Shown: piece after piece, positions 11,601-23,078 of the stretch | How positions within the stretch are numbered: position 1 is the first letter of the stretch | Layout of the letters: the number at the start of each line of letters is the position of its first letter | From: Urechis unicinctus | Taxonomy: Eukaryota; Annelida; Polychaeta; Xenopneusta; Urechidae | DNA length: 64,000 bases | Assembly (NCBI GenBank): GCA_034190875.2 | Contig: CM067348.1 | Coordinates: 35,577,012-35,641,011, forward strand | Direction: 5' to 3' | Notes under the pieces: model-generated | What the model saw: only the letters and a program-made list of their open reading frames with translations | Told to the model about the DNA's origin: nothing | Database searches by the model: none | Translations under genes and position numbers: made by a program

Positions 11601-14600
11601 CACACTTTTCATGAGCATGCCGTAATCATTAACTCAGTGGCAAGTACGTACCCTTTTCATGAGCTAAATGACAGACAAGTACCCATACCAAGAAGGTTAA
11701 TTGGAACAACTACATCCAACGAGGATTCACAACCATTACTGTAATCTCTCAAAGCATCTCCCTATCACCGACAGAACCACACCAACTTCAGTCATCTCTC
11801 CTGACAGCAGCCAGCTGGGGTATATTCACCTTGCCTGGCACTTGCAGGCAGGGCAAAGGGTTCATGGCTCATCAAGGGCAGACTGCAGATTGTCGGGGTG
11901 GATGCCCTCTTGCGACCGGCATGGCTTCATCGGCTTCATCAATCAACAGGTTCTGTAAGCACATAACCATCATGGTTATATGCAATAACCACCATAACCT
12001 AATAACCACCAAGGTAGTTTTATGCAATAACTACCATGCAGAAATAACAACTTCAGTGGTTAACCCAATAACAATCACACTAAAATGCAACCTTGATGGT
12101 TATATAAGTGACATGGATGATATATTTAGAACATTTCTGTAACCAGCATTTTTCTGCACCTCATTCCCAACATCCCCACTCCCAACAAGACCAGCCCAGT
12201 ATGTAAGCTAAATAGTGAGCAGCAGAGTTGACCTTACCTTATTGACCTTGAAGGGGTTCCCAAACGTGTGTTGTCTGACAGGCTGAAGGTCGATCTCACG
12301 GAGGGGGGCGGGGAGCTTCTTTAGGTATTCCTGGTAGTTACCCATGTCTTGTACAGGCATGTTATGCAAGTGTTCTGTCACACACAACAGGCTTATTATC
12401 AGGCTGACACATCAGGCTGACACATCAGGCTTGCAAATCAGGCTTGCACATCAGGCTGACACATTAGGCTGACACATCAGGCTTATCATTAGGCTTACAC
12501 ATCAGGCTTACATATCAATGCCCCATGAAAAGAATAGGGATCACAACTGTTATATTACAACAGAACAGTCATCCATACTGGAATGAAAGCAAGCAGTTGA
12601 ATACGCTGACATGCCCAACGCCTGGTATACAGCCGCATCAACACACCTTTCTCGCCGAGTGCCGTTAACTTGGCCGTCACTGAGCTGGAGAGCTGGAGGA
12701 AGTTGGCTCGCATCTTGGCAACTTGGAGAAGCAGTGAGGATCTGGTGATGTCAAACGGGTTCCTGGTACAGAGGCGGGAAAGATTACAGAGAGAAGCCAC
12801 TGAGAGGATGGGGGGGATGAGGTCAAAGTTCATATGGAGAATGATAGGTAGGTTAAGCCAAGTCAACTAGGGTGTTAGTCAGTATGTGTCCCTACAAACG
12901 GAGGTGCAGGGCAATCTCCTGCAGGGCAATCTCCTGCAGGGCAATATAACATCTGACATGGGACAATGATACATCTCATCACAGAATAATACATCTCTCA
13001 CAGAACCGTACATCTCTCACAGAACCGTACAACTCTCACAGAACCGTACAACTCTCACAGAACAATACATCTTTCACAGAACCATACATCTCTCACAGAA
13101 CCATACATCTCTCACAGAACCGTACATCTCTCACAGAACAATACATATTTCACAGAACCATACAACTCTCACAGAACCATACATCTCTCACAGAACAATG
13201 ATCCTTTTCTCATAGAACAACGATACATCTCTCACAGAACAATGACATCTAACCCAGTCTTTGGTGAGAGCAGCTTGTTGTATGAGCGGTTACCTGTAGG
13301 CGTGAGGTCGGATGCTAGTGTTTTTGACAGCCAGTGTCAGAGTGTTGAACTCTGCCAACTCCTGCTTGAGGACGGCCATGTCACTACCGTGGTGGTGTAA
13401 CAACTGACTGAAGTCGGAGCGCTCCAGTAAAGATGTACCACTCCTAGTCAACACACAGACACATGCTCATTCATTATCAACCCATCAACACACAGACACA
13501 TTCTCATTCATTATCAACCTGTCATCACGCTGTCATCTATTACGATGGCAAATTAAACACTGATTAACACAGAATTCTGATAAAAACCTTTCCTCAAACA
13601 TATTCACTGCTAAATTTTACAAGTTGATCAATTTCACTGGAGGTAATAATTCACTGACCTTGAGGTGACCTTGATGCCCTCTGTGGGTGGGACACGCTGC
13701 CCAACAGAGGCAATAAGTCGGTCGTACTCCAGCTTGGCCTGGAGACAACATACAGTCATAGTGTGATCAGTTTTATGGTTCCCACTTCAATCCTACCTGT
13801 CAGCATCAAGCAGTGTAATAATGCAGAATCAACGCCAACCTGGTTCTTCAGTTTTTTCAGGTAGGAGACAATACTGTAACTGAGGCAGTTGTCCATTTGG
13901 TCGGGCACCAGGTTGGCCACCCCCATTCTGGAGAGGGCTCGGCGTAGAGGCTGTGACACAGTGAGTGCTCATATGTGACTGGATGGCTAGTGACAAGAAC
14001 TGGTGAGGATGTTCAACGTGGGGTGGAAGTGGGGGCTCACGTGATGACTTACCGTCGAGTAATAAACTGGCATGGTCTTCAGGTAGTTGTCAAACTGCTG
14101 TCTCCATTTGGGGGTGGGTTTCAGCTTGTGAATCTTAAATAGGTCATCTGAAATCACACCATTACATTGTCTCAAGTTTAGCTTCCTAAAGGTGACTATA
14201 TGCCATAAACCAGCGGACTTCTCATATAGTCCCCTTGACATTAACAAGCTTTGCTCGTACATAATTGTTTATTCATCAGGAGCACATCATATTCAAATCA
14301 GTCAACATTGATTATTCATGAGTGTGTAATCCCACTGAGCAGAGGGGTGTCAAGGGAACAGCTCAAGGCGAACCGGTCTATGAGACGTACGCTGGTTTTA
14401 GCAAGCTCAGCAGTTTACTGGTAGGCAACCGTTTGCTCCTCTAGTGTAAAACCACTGCAATAAAAAACGAAATGGAATATTTCCCAAGTAACATATGCTC
14501 CCTGAATCCCTCCAACTGTCACACGAACCTTACTGCAGGGTCCGGCCCTCAGCCTCAAACTGTCCAATCAGAGTGCGCATCCATCAGTCACATGACCAGG

Positions 14601-17600
14601 AGGAGGCACCTGATAGGCAGGGAATGAAGCTCCGCCCTTTCTGACAGTTGGAGCATGAGACCTGGGAGCAGACAAGCAGGGGCTGTTTTCATAAGAGAAG
14701 ACACAATCTTATGGTCATGCCGTCAGTACAGACAAAACTCGGCCACTCACTGACAAGCCCTCAGTCTCCCTCATTCTCAACGCAAACAAGCCTATCTCAA
14801 AGTCTGCATGATTTAAGAATGTGGCACAGGATTCTGTGTAATCTGGTCTGAAAAAAACATGAGATTACAGAGATGTGTAATAGACAATGGAACAGGGTCC
14901 GTTGTCCATCTAAAACAAGATTCATGCAACAGGTAAGAATTCTGCGGGGAATCATAAATTATGACATTCAAGTAATCCCATGAGGTGACACCAATGATGC
15001 CTTTGAGTGCAGTTTGTATTTTTGACATTTTGGGGAAACATGTCCCCTACAATATTGGTATAGAGTCCATGAGGATACATGGAGCAGGAGGTGAGATGAA
15101 AGGACAACAGGTCAGGGCTTTAATCAAATCACAACAGGTCAGGGCTTTAATCAAATCACAACAGGTCAGGGCTTTAATCAAATCACAACAGGTCAGGGCT
15201 TTAATCAAATCACAACAGGTCAGGGCTTTAATCAAATCACAACAGGTCAGGGCTTTAATCAAATCACAACAGGTCAGGGCTTTAATCAAAACACAACAAG
15301 TTGGGGTTTATAAAAATAGTTCCACAAATCCGGAAATATTATTTTTCAAAGCACTACCATTTTGACACACACGACAGTTTTCATGATGATGTCACGTGAC
15401 TGTTTTCATGATGATGTCACATGACATTTTTCATGATGATGTCACATGACTGTTTTCATGATGATGTTACATGACTGTTTTCTGGTTGATGTCACATTGA
15501 GTTTTCATGATGATGTCACATGACAGTTTTTATGATGATGTCACATGACTGTTTTCATGATGATGCCACATGACTGTTTTTATGATGATGTCACATGACT
15601 GTTTTCATGATGATGTCACTGTAGTTTTCTGTGTAACAGGCAGCTTGTTTCTTTTCTCGGCTATGTATTGCAGGAGTTGATTATCAGTGACACGCACTGT
15701 AAGGTAGGGTAAGTATAGGGTTTAACAACACACCAACACTCAAGTGTTATATGGTGCCAAGAAAGGTGATTATATCCAATGGACTTGATAAAGCAGTCGC
15801 CTTCTAGAATAAATGAAAATGGAGATGGAAAAGATAAAATAGAAACGATTATCCTAGGGCAAGTCACCACCAGCCGATTGACTGGACCAGGCCATCCCAG
15901 CCTCCCGTCTACGTGAAATCCGGGCCAGAGTGGTGTGTTGCAGACATGTCCCTCGCAAGGACCACTTCCGCTCAACCACCGGGATCCCATTGTCCACCTA
16001 CACGAGTAGCAGCCCACAGCCAACAGGTTGCCCCTATTAGTCGGCTCTTACAAATGTAGAGGAACTTCAGTGGGAATGGTGAATGCTCCTAAATATTTAC
16101 CAGCAACAGGTTTGATAAGACAAAGAAAACTTCAAAAACTTCCGCGAATACATGATTTATTACAGCAGTTATAACTCGAGGGGAGCGAGGAGGGAGAAAG
16201 GGGCGGGGGAGCTTGGGGTGGAGGGAGAAAGGGACAAGGGAGCTTGGGGAGGAGGGATAAAGGGGCGGGGGAGCTTGGGGAGGAGGGAGAAAGGGGCGAG
16301 GGAGCTAGGGGATGAGGGAGAAAAAGACAGGAATATTGCTGAGCATGAAGTGGTGAATGTGAAGCTGCTGGATAGAGGCTGGCAACAACTTAACTCATTC
16401 AACTGCAACCATCATGTAACATGGCTATCACCAGCCACGAGCCAATCACAGGCAAGATGACTGTAAAATGGCTATCACCAGCCACTAGCCAATCACAGGC
16501 AAGATGACTGCAAAATGGTGATTACCAGCCACTAGCCAACCACAGGCAAGATGACTGTATCATGGCGATCACCAGCCACTAACCAATCACAGGCAAGATG
16601 ACAACACAACCATTCATAAACACACAGCTAAGCAATTACTGCCAACATGGCCGCTGCAGTTGCATGAGGGGACTGCACAAGTCCCCTCAATTCTGTGAAG
16701 GCCAAGATCAATTGATAAAATACTATGCTTTTCCTCAGTGGAATAACAACTTCTATTACCCAGATAAACAATGAATGTTAAAAATTTAGGTAACTAGTTA
16801 CTGACTAATAATGAACTAATAGCCCAATGCAGACATTTTGGGCTTTGATCCTTCATACTATATGAAAAAAAACATTACCCCTACCTTGGATAATTAAGAG
16901 TTCATGCCTGAATCCAACCCTTAGAACTGTTGAGAGAAAAGCTGGGACTTAGCCCGACATTGATCGAGTCAACTTACCGAGGAGAGGAAGGAGCACAGTG
17001 TAGTTATAGGGCATGACAAACAGGTTGACGGCAGACAGAGTCGAGCTGGCTTTCAGGTAACCCCAAGGATGTCCAAGCTCACTGTACTTGGCACTGCCAG
17101 CAATGAAAACCTTCACACAGACATACAAGTCACAAATCACATCAACATGAAATCAAAATCAGGATGGCGTTCTACACCAACAACAGTTGAGTGCTTCAGA
17201 CTACCGTACCTGCCAGGCTACGTTAGGCAGTCTACGCTCCAGTATATACTGAGTCAGGGGCGAAGGTTCCAGCTCGTACTTGTCAAACGGCAGGTTCTCA
17301 ATGGCCATGGGTTCACATGAGGTACACGTGAACTTAACGGTGGGATGGGCAGATCGGGGTGGCTACATTCAGGACAACAGAAACACGGTTCAGATGGGTC
17401 ACACAGTGTTCCCAAACCTATTCTCAATGCAAGTAAAAATGTTCAAGCCATCTTGATAAACAATCTCAGAAATTGGATCATCAGGGATTTTTTGGATGAA
17501 TTCAGTCTTGTTATCATAAGAGCAGGAGGATTAAAGGAAGAAGCAGTTTACCAGTGTGGGACTGCTGAGGTCGGGCCAGAAGGATTCCGGGATTGGCCAG

Positions 17601-20418
17601 TGACCTACACTGTGACCTTTCTGCGCTGAGCGCGGCACGAAGATGAGCCGTCGACAGCTCTGCCAGGCCTGGCTGTTGTTGTTCTGGCTTGTTGGAGTCT
17701 GTGATCTACTCTCCTCCCCGTGTTCTGAACACAAGCCACAGACATGAGTACGCCAGCATATTGCTTCACAAGCCACAGATGTGAGTACAAGTCAGTTCAA
17801 GGCATCACCGTTAGGATCAGCTTCTTTCAGATAAGTCAGACAATTTTTTTTATTCAAGACTAAATACTGAGACTTGGATAAACAAGTACCATCCAAAGGG
17901 TTGGGGTCGGGGCCAACTTTCTCAAAGTTGATAACAACTCCGCTTTGACATTTTTGCACGAGGGACTCTAGACATTGCATGAGCATCCGCTGACTTCCAA
18001 CAGCATACGTCCTCCCTGCCAAACCAACCTCATTAACATCCACATAATGCTACAATGTCTGGGCTAGTTCAAGTCCACATTCACTCTCACGTCCTCCCTG
18101 CCAAACCAACCTCATTAACATCCACATAATGCTACAATGTCTGGGCACAAGTCCACATTTACTCTCACGTAAAGAGAGGAAGGTGTTCCTACCTCCAGTG
18201 ACATCACACATGATGTCTACAGGCGAGTCCTCAGCAGTCGGAATATAAGATGTCTGCGACTCTACCGGAGGGACGGCTCCCATCCGCAATACCAGACCGA
18301 ATACTCGCTGGTCCCAGCGGAACGGCTCTTTTGTTAACTCACTGCCTGGTACCAGGTTGTTCATAGGTAAGTTCAACTGGAAAAGTCAATGGAGCATAGT
18401 TTAATTGAGGAACTTGCTTATCAAATACAAGCAATAGTTGTTAATGATTTCAAGAAGAGTTGACTGACTTCCTGTTGAATTCCACCAGCACTTGTCATCT
18501 TACGACCGTCAGTGATTGTGATAATAATAGCAGGCTCCAGATAGAAAGGACATCTTCCCTACAACAAGTACACACAGTTATACTAGCACACACCAGCATT
18601 CATGGCCACTAGAGCAGCTATTTCATTAAGGTCCAATCATCACCACATTTCTCTGTGGAGCCTCAGATAATTCCCCCTAACCTGGCCATAGGTGTCAATT
18701 CCAGATGTCATACGATTGAGGTTCAGCAAGTCGAGGGTGTGTTTGATGGCTGGGCCCAGGTTGGTGAGGGAGCCAGCCTCTAGGTTCTTCAACTCCTTCA
18801 TAAACGTGGCATGACTTTCTTTCCACCCAGCCTGATTAACACATACATTAAGGCCCAATTCAATACAACATTATTTGCATTGCTTGCAAATTCATACCAC
18901 AAATGGAAAGTTAGAGCAGGAAAATTTGTAGAAAGTTCTTTGTCTGGTCCTTGAATTAAAGGGACCCAGCTCAGCCCCATATTTGTTACGAGGTTGCCTA
19001 GTAAGCTGCTTGGCAACCGCACCTTGGAATCAAAAGTTTAAAGTTTTCAGACTTTCAGTCGCTATGTGGTGCTGCGCTCTCAGAATGTAGATCCTTACTT
19101 CGGCTGCTGCCATTTATGTTGTCGGAAAAGACCCTTCCTGCTTGTCGGTCAAATTTGTGCCCAATGATGCCCATAACTTTAATGAGTTAATATTTGATGA
19201 AATCTACATTTTTTAACCAAAGCGGAAGTAAACACATCGATAATGAGGTAGTTATAGATTGCGTAATGATTTACAGCTAATATTTGTGTAGTTCATGTTT
19301 TTAGGGAGGCACCGTTATCAATGGAATGACACAACTAAATAAAACAGATTTCCACAGTACATCATGAATATTTCCAGTCAAAAAATAATGTCGAAAATTT
19401 ATCAACATTTTTCAATCGAGTAAAATTTGTGGCACAAATTAAAAGATGGCGTTATTTATATCTGCGTTAAGCATGGTTATGCATAAACAAAATGATCCCC
19501 GAGTGCCTGATATGGGGCTGAACAGCCTCTTAAAGCTGGAGGGATGCTTGGATGTCAACTAAAACAGCAGCTAGGGAGTGGCATTTGCAGTTCCACCAGA
19601 ATTATCAATGCATTAAAGTTGCACACAGATAACCATTCAAGTTTTAACAGTGTGGAAAGGTCAGGATTCAAATTTGGCATTGATATAGTGCTTTACTGAC
19701 TGTTCATGTTTTAAATAATGTTTAATGTAACATAATTGTCTATGTCAAATGTCTCGTATTACAACCATGACTGTAAAACGGGATAGTAAAGTATTTTATG
19801 TTATCTTATCTTTTACGAGGGGCCCGTTATATTTGTTCATAAGGATCATAACGTTTTCAACAGGGTGGCGCTGTTGGGGGTACATCTCATGAATTATTAA
19901 TCATTCTGTCATTCCCGGCATCCTCTCACAGAAGAAAGGCAAAATGGCGAAGAGTCACGGTTAGGACTATCTGGTCCAGAATATCCCAATTCATTGCGAC
20001 CTAGGCGCCTGTTTTCCTTTCCGCAGATATTTCTCGCAAACTTCGTAGATCGGAGACATAATGCTTGTCAAACGGAACAGCCGAGGAGGCGATTTGAGCG
20101 AGAAATAAACTCACTTTGACGTTCCCGGGTGGGTCTTCAAATGTCAAGAGCATGTATCGGTCCCATCTGCTGTTTGGATCTCGGGCCCGAATCTGAATAA
20201 ATAAATAAAACCTCAGTAGCAGAGTTAACCTGACAACAACGAAGCTTTACATCAACCGATTATGACTAAATGTCGATGAATATTTAGCCCCACGGACAGA
20301 ATTTTACCTTCATAAACGTCTCAACTGCGCCTTTTGCAATGTCCAAGAGAGTAGTCCCCATGTATGTGCGCTGATTCATGGAAGCGCTTGTATCGACCAA
20401 GAAAACTATGATGGTCAT
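8661..20418 (-). CDS. INTS6: Integrator complex subunit 6
   Basis: INTS6 is a nuclear Integrator subunit that helps recruit PP2A and acts in snRNA 3' processing and promoter-proximal termination. Exons on the minus strand: 20308-20418 (ATG 20416-20418), 20115-20192, 18682-18831, 18469-18558, 18193-18376, 17890-18015, 17552-17724, 17210-17362, 16978-17110, 14053-14147, 13840-13950, 13659-13738, 13294-13443, 12647-12762, 12238-12374, about 11917-11952, then 9986-10125, 9155-9299 and 8661-8875 (stop 8661-8663). Exon 1 opens an N-terminal VWA domain with the metal-site motif DTSAS. Exons 3-9 read as animal INTS6 (GSELTKEPFRWDQR, GHWPIPESFWPD, VNLFVMPYNY), exon 15 contains GNYQEYLK, and the last exon carries the C-terminal helical motif with EAQRFKK. 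Phases agree except between 11917 and 10126, where the variable linker exons are unresolved; a possible exon with SPLLRDIAARHL lies near 11381-11580. Introns are loaded with minisatellites. Confidence 0.95.
9303..9755. repeat. Minisatellite, about 33-bp unit, in INTS6 intron
   Basis: About fourteen units built on ACACCACGTCATGTAGAGAA followed by an ACCATAATACAG-type word. The leftmost copies are close to identical, and copies right of 9600 lose part of the unit (AGGGACACC variants). It begins within a few bases of the acceptor of the INTS6 exon at 9155-9299. It gives long but meaningless reading frames on both strands. Confidence 0.9.
10137..11231. repeat. Large 20-bp minisatellite (CATGGTGACATCACATACAG) in INTS6 intron
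   Basis: Roughly fifty head-to-tail copies of a 20-bp unit, with two alternating variants, one containing CACATACAG and one CATTTAGAGT. Every unit carries TGACATCA, one base from the CRE/ATF palindrome TGACGTCA. The array starts about 12 bp upstream (in transcript terms) of the acceptor for the INTS6 exon at 9986-10125 and may hide or displace the missing linker exon. Confidence 0.9.
12385..12515. repeat. Short tandem repeat of CAGGCTGACACAT type, INTS6 intron
   Basis: About ten degenerate copies of a 12-bp word (AGGCTGACACATC and AGGCTTGCACATC variants) lie just upstream, in transcript direction, of the INTS6 exon 12238-12374. They form a pyrimidine/CA-biased run next to the acceptor. Confidence 0.8.
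12960..13245. repeat. 20-bp minisatellite (ATCTCTCACAGAACCGTACA), INTS6 intron
   Basis: About fourteen copies of a 20-bp unit with CCGTAC, CCATAC or CAATAC variants sit between the INTS6 exons 12647-12762 and 13294-13443. No coding potential. Confidence 0.85.
15103..15300. repeat. 27-bp minisatellite, seven near-identical units
   Basis: Seven almost perfect copies of a 27-bp unit containing ACAACAGGTCAGGGCTTTAA. It lies in the INTS6 intron between exons 14053-14147 and 16978-17110. The unit is a multiple of three, so open frames on both strands encode repeats that look like peptides but have no support as protein. Confidence 0.9.
15372..15625. repeat. 24-bp minisatellite with GATGATGTCACATGAC core
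   Basis: About ten copies of a roughly 24-bp unit, TTTTCATGATGATGTCACAT plus GACTG. It follows the 27-bp array after only about 70 bp, in the same INTS6 intron. Confidence 0.9.
16170..16602. repeat. Two adjacent arrays: purine-rich 33-bp unit and 54-bp unit
   Basis: 16185-16322 holds four copies of a G/A-rich unit (GGGGAGCTTGGGGAGGAGGG and relatives). After a 90-bp spacer, 16420-16602 holds four copies of a unit of about 54 bp with ATCACCAGCCACTAGCCAAT and CACAGGCAAGATGACTG. Both are within the same INTS6 intron. Confidence 0.85.
18009..18168. repeat. Tandem duplication spanning an INTS6 splice acceptor
   Basis: Two copies of a segment of about 82 bp (18009-18090 and 18091-18168) are nearly identical. 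Each contains the acceptor and the first seven bases of INTS6 exon 6. The true acceptor is at 18016-18017 and the duplicate at 18098-18099. In transcript order the duplicate comes first. Splicing to it would reach an in-frame TGA within four codons. Confidence 0.85.
18956..19533. mobile_element. Non-autonomous TTAA-flanked MITE, copy 1 (in INTS6 intron 2)
   Basis: A 578-bp element bounded by TTAA at 18956-18959 and 19530-19533. Its ends are imperfect inverted repeats: TCAGCCCCATAT on the left and ATATGGGGCTGA on the right. No coding sequence. A second copy in the same orientation lies at about 31205-31775, alignable along its whole length (shared words include GGGAGGCACCGTTATC and CTTCCTGCTTGTCGGTC). 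TTAA target sites are typical of piggyBac-superfamily elements, so a piggyBac-derived MITE is the best guess. Confidence 0.75.
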
Positions 20419-20610
20419 TGTGATTATTGAGTCCTGTAGTATCAAAAAAATGTAAATTGTGGGAAAAACAAGGGTTGGGTGGGGATCCCTTGCCCAAAAT
20501 CCCCCTCCCGACTTGTACGGACGTCTGTGCAGCGCGCTGCCTTTCAGCAGCTAACACGCCACGGTCTCGTCACGTGACTTCTCCGCCATTGACGCTGATT
20601 GGTCAATACG
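20419..20610 (-). promoter_or_regulatory. INTS6 upstream region with E-box and CCAAT box
   Basis: Upstream of the INTS6 ATG lie CACGTG (20571-20576, in GTCACGTGAC) and a CCAAT box (ATTGG on the plus strand, 20598-20602). Both spacing and orientation suit a minus-strand housekeeping promoter. The binding factors (USF/MYC-type and NF-Y) are inferred only from the motifs. Confidence 0.45.
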
Positions 20611-21344
20611 GCAGGGAGCATATCAACAAGATCCTTTACGAAATGAAATTTGCTAAATTAATATAGATGATATTTGAATCGTTTCTTGAAATTATAGTTA
20701 ACATAATGTGTGTCATGTACTTTGAACCAGTCATGTCTAGCACAACGGATCCATATACTAATGCTCTTTCACGTAAGAGTCAGGCAAATTTTCGTGTAAA
20801 TGAATAGTCCCTTGCTCTGATGTGGTATTTTATTTACATTTACTGCCTGTCAAAATCCCCTCTTTTGTCTGTTTTCGTCATGCTGTGGACCACATAAACG
20901 GTGTATATGAACCAGAGACTATTGAATAATATCTGATGTAGACCTCGTGGACGATGATATTGTTCATAACCTTAGCTGCCGGCGTCTCTCTCGCCATGTG
21001 TTACTCGGTGACCAATGACATGGCTTGAAGTCAACTGCGGTTGTCACATCTGTCGCCGACTGCTACGAAGCTCACACAACACGCAGAGGTGCACACTCAA
21101 CGAGAAGACATTTTTCCCTCATGTATGCGAGGGCAAATATTGCTGGCTGTATACCCTTGTAAGACGTATTCCGTCGAGTAACAGTGAGTATTTGGCATCC
21201 TGACCTGCTGACAGTCTCTGTTTCATCATTAAACATAATATTTATAACAGAAAATAGCTTGATAATTGCACTATACTATAGTATATCAATATTTGGCTAA
21301 CTGAAACTTATATGGATAAATTGCATTAAATGTTTACGGCGATC

Positions 21345-21880
21345 ATCAATCCCCTCACCCATCACCCTCTGTGCAGGCTACGATCCCCTCACCCATCACC
21401 ATCTGTGCAGGCTACGATCCCCTCACCCAGGCTACACCCCTCACCCATCACTGTGCAGGCTACGATCCCCTCACCCATCACCTTCTGTGCAGGCTACATC
21501 CCCCCCCATCACCCTGTGCAGGCTACATCCCCTCACCCATCACCTTCTGTGCAGGCTACGATCCCCTCACCCATCACCTTCTGTGCAGGCTACGATCCCC
21601 TCACCCATCACCTTCTGTGCAGGCTACGATCCCCTCACCCATCACCTTCTGTGCAGGCTACGATCCCCTCACCCATCACCCCTCATCACCTGTGTGCAGG
21701 CTACGATCCCCTCACCCATCACCTTCTGTGCAGGCTACCCCCTCACCCATCACCATCTGTGCAGGCTAGGCTACGATCCCCTCACCCATCACCTTCTGTG
21801 CAGGCTACGATCCCCTCACCCATCACCATCTGTGCAGGCTACATTCCCCTCACGCATCACCTTCTGTGCAGTTAAGTGCC
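21345..21880. repeat. 34-bp minisatellite (CTCACCCATCACCTTCTGTG core)
   Basis: About sixteen units of a C-rich unit: CTCACCCATCACCTTCTGTG followed by CAGGCTACGATCCC. Several units have internal deletions. The strong strand asymmetry (pyrimidine-rich plus strand) makes all three forward frames open, so overlapping Pro/His/Ser-rich frames are artefacts. Confidence 0.9.
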
Positions 21881-21914
21881 CCCTCCCCCGTGACCTGCAG
21901 CCACATGGCGAGTG

Positions 21915-22200
21915 AAAATGAAACTGCGCAATGTGACGTCATATCTCCAAAACTGGGGCTGCCGTGAACGAAAGTTGTGATTCTAAAAGTTCATTTGACA
22001 ATTGCTAAATAATCACGAGACAATGGATAACCAAAATAGTCTGGTTAAGCAGATATTCATCTCATTTGTCGACATATATATTAACGTAAGTACACAACTT
22101 GGTGGGAAGCCCCTGGCACGCAAAATATGCCAGACGACCCACATACTTTCAGGCACGACGGTAATATAAATATATACCGTCGTGCGCGGCTACCTCTGCC
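21915..22200. mobile_element. Dispersed element with terminal hairpin, copy A
   Basis: Homologous to 37236-37512 (shared AATGTGACGTCATAT, GCCGTGAACGAAA and TAACCAAAATAG words in the same order). It ends with a perfect 11-bp-arm hairpin at 22153-22185 (GCACGACGGTA, an AT loop, then TACCGTCGTGC) followed by GCGGCTACC. Too short to code for anything. The class is unknown; a hairpin near one end recalls Helitron-type termini, but the expected CTRR end is not evident. Confidence 0.6.
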
Positions 22201-23078
22201 CCATGTAAATCTCTGCGGACCTATTTCGGGCCAGTAAGCAAAAATTGTCAGCTCATCAATGCTCCTGAATTTCTTTCTGTTGTGTTCGATTTGAAGATTA
22301 ATTTACATTTTGTTGTGGAAAACATCAAGTGTTCTAAAAAAATTCGAAAATGGATTGCAAAAAAGTATACAGTGGTACAACACAGGTTTGGAATTGAAAG
22401 ACAAGCTGTGAGGGTGTTTGGAATAGGTTATCTTGGAAAAAGACGTACTTGTAGTTGCTGATCTACCAAAAGGACATGGGAAGAACCTGATCTACCATTT
22501 GCTCTTAGATTTGATGCCCTCTCCTGAAATTCCCAAAGATTCTACAGCCAGCTCATGAAAGTCATGGAAATTTGAAAACTTATCCAGACTTAGTCTAAAT
22601 GACTGCATCCCTGTACCTCTGCTCGTAACTATTTCAGCTTGTCGAGTCTGCAAAGGCTCAACAATTTTTTTATCACTGAATTCAAACATCATTTTACACC
22701 TGTAAGTTTGTAGCCACGGTTTGGACTGACGTCTACACTAACAATTTTCACCGTTTTAATAGGTGTTTTGATAGGCGAACGGTTCTACTCGCCATTTGTG
22801 TTTGTTTACGTTGGCCATGTTCTGCTTGTCATCTATGTACCTGTTATAGGTCAAGGCCGGGTCAAATCGCTTGAGCTCTGTCACATATAGCAGAGACGTT
22901 ATGCTAGCACAATACTGCCTCTTCATGATTGTCTTCAACTTGTCATTTAAACGACAGAGCTCTCACTTCACTCTCCCAAAGTCGATACAGTACATGGCTT
23001 TATTCCAAGTGTGTTTTCATAATCATCTAATTAATTGTGTTATTGTGGTGTGATGTGTAGGACGGCTGAAGCACCAGG

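Larger units (their letters stand above)
20611..23050. other. Intergenic between INTS6 and the LRR gene
   Basis: No recognisable exon. It contains the 34-bp minisatellite at 21345-21880 and the hairpin-ended dispersed element at 21915-22200. The rest is AT-rich single-copy-looking sequence. Confidence 0.5.

Noticed and set aside
15661-16023. 120-codon minus-strand frame with several Cys and Trp
   Set aside because: It lies inside an INTS6 intron, has no domain pattern and no splice fit with neighbouring exons.
22492-22692. 66-codon minus-strand frame (SDKKIVEPLQTRQAEIV)
   Set aside because: Looks protein-like by composition but has no recognised homology, no exon signals and no partner exons.
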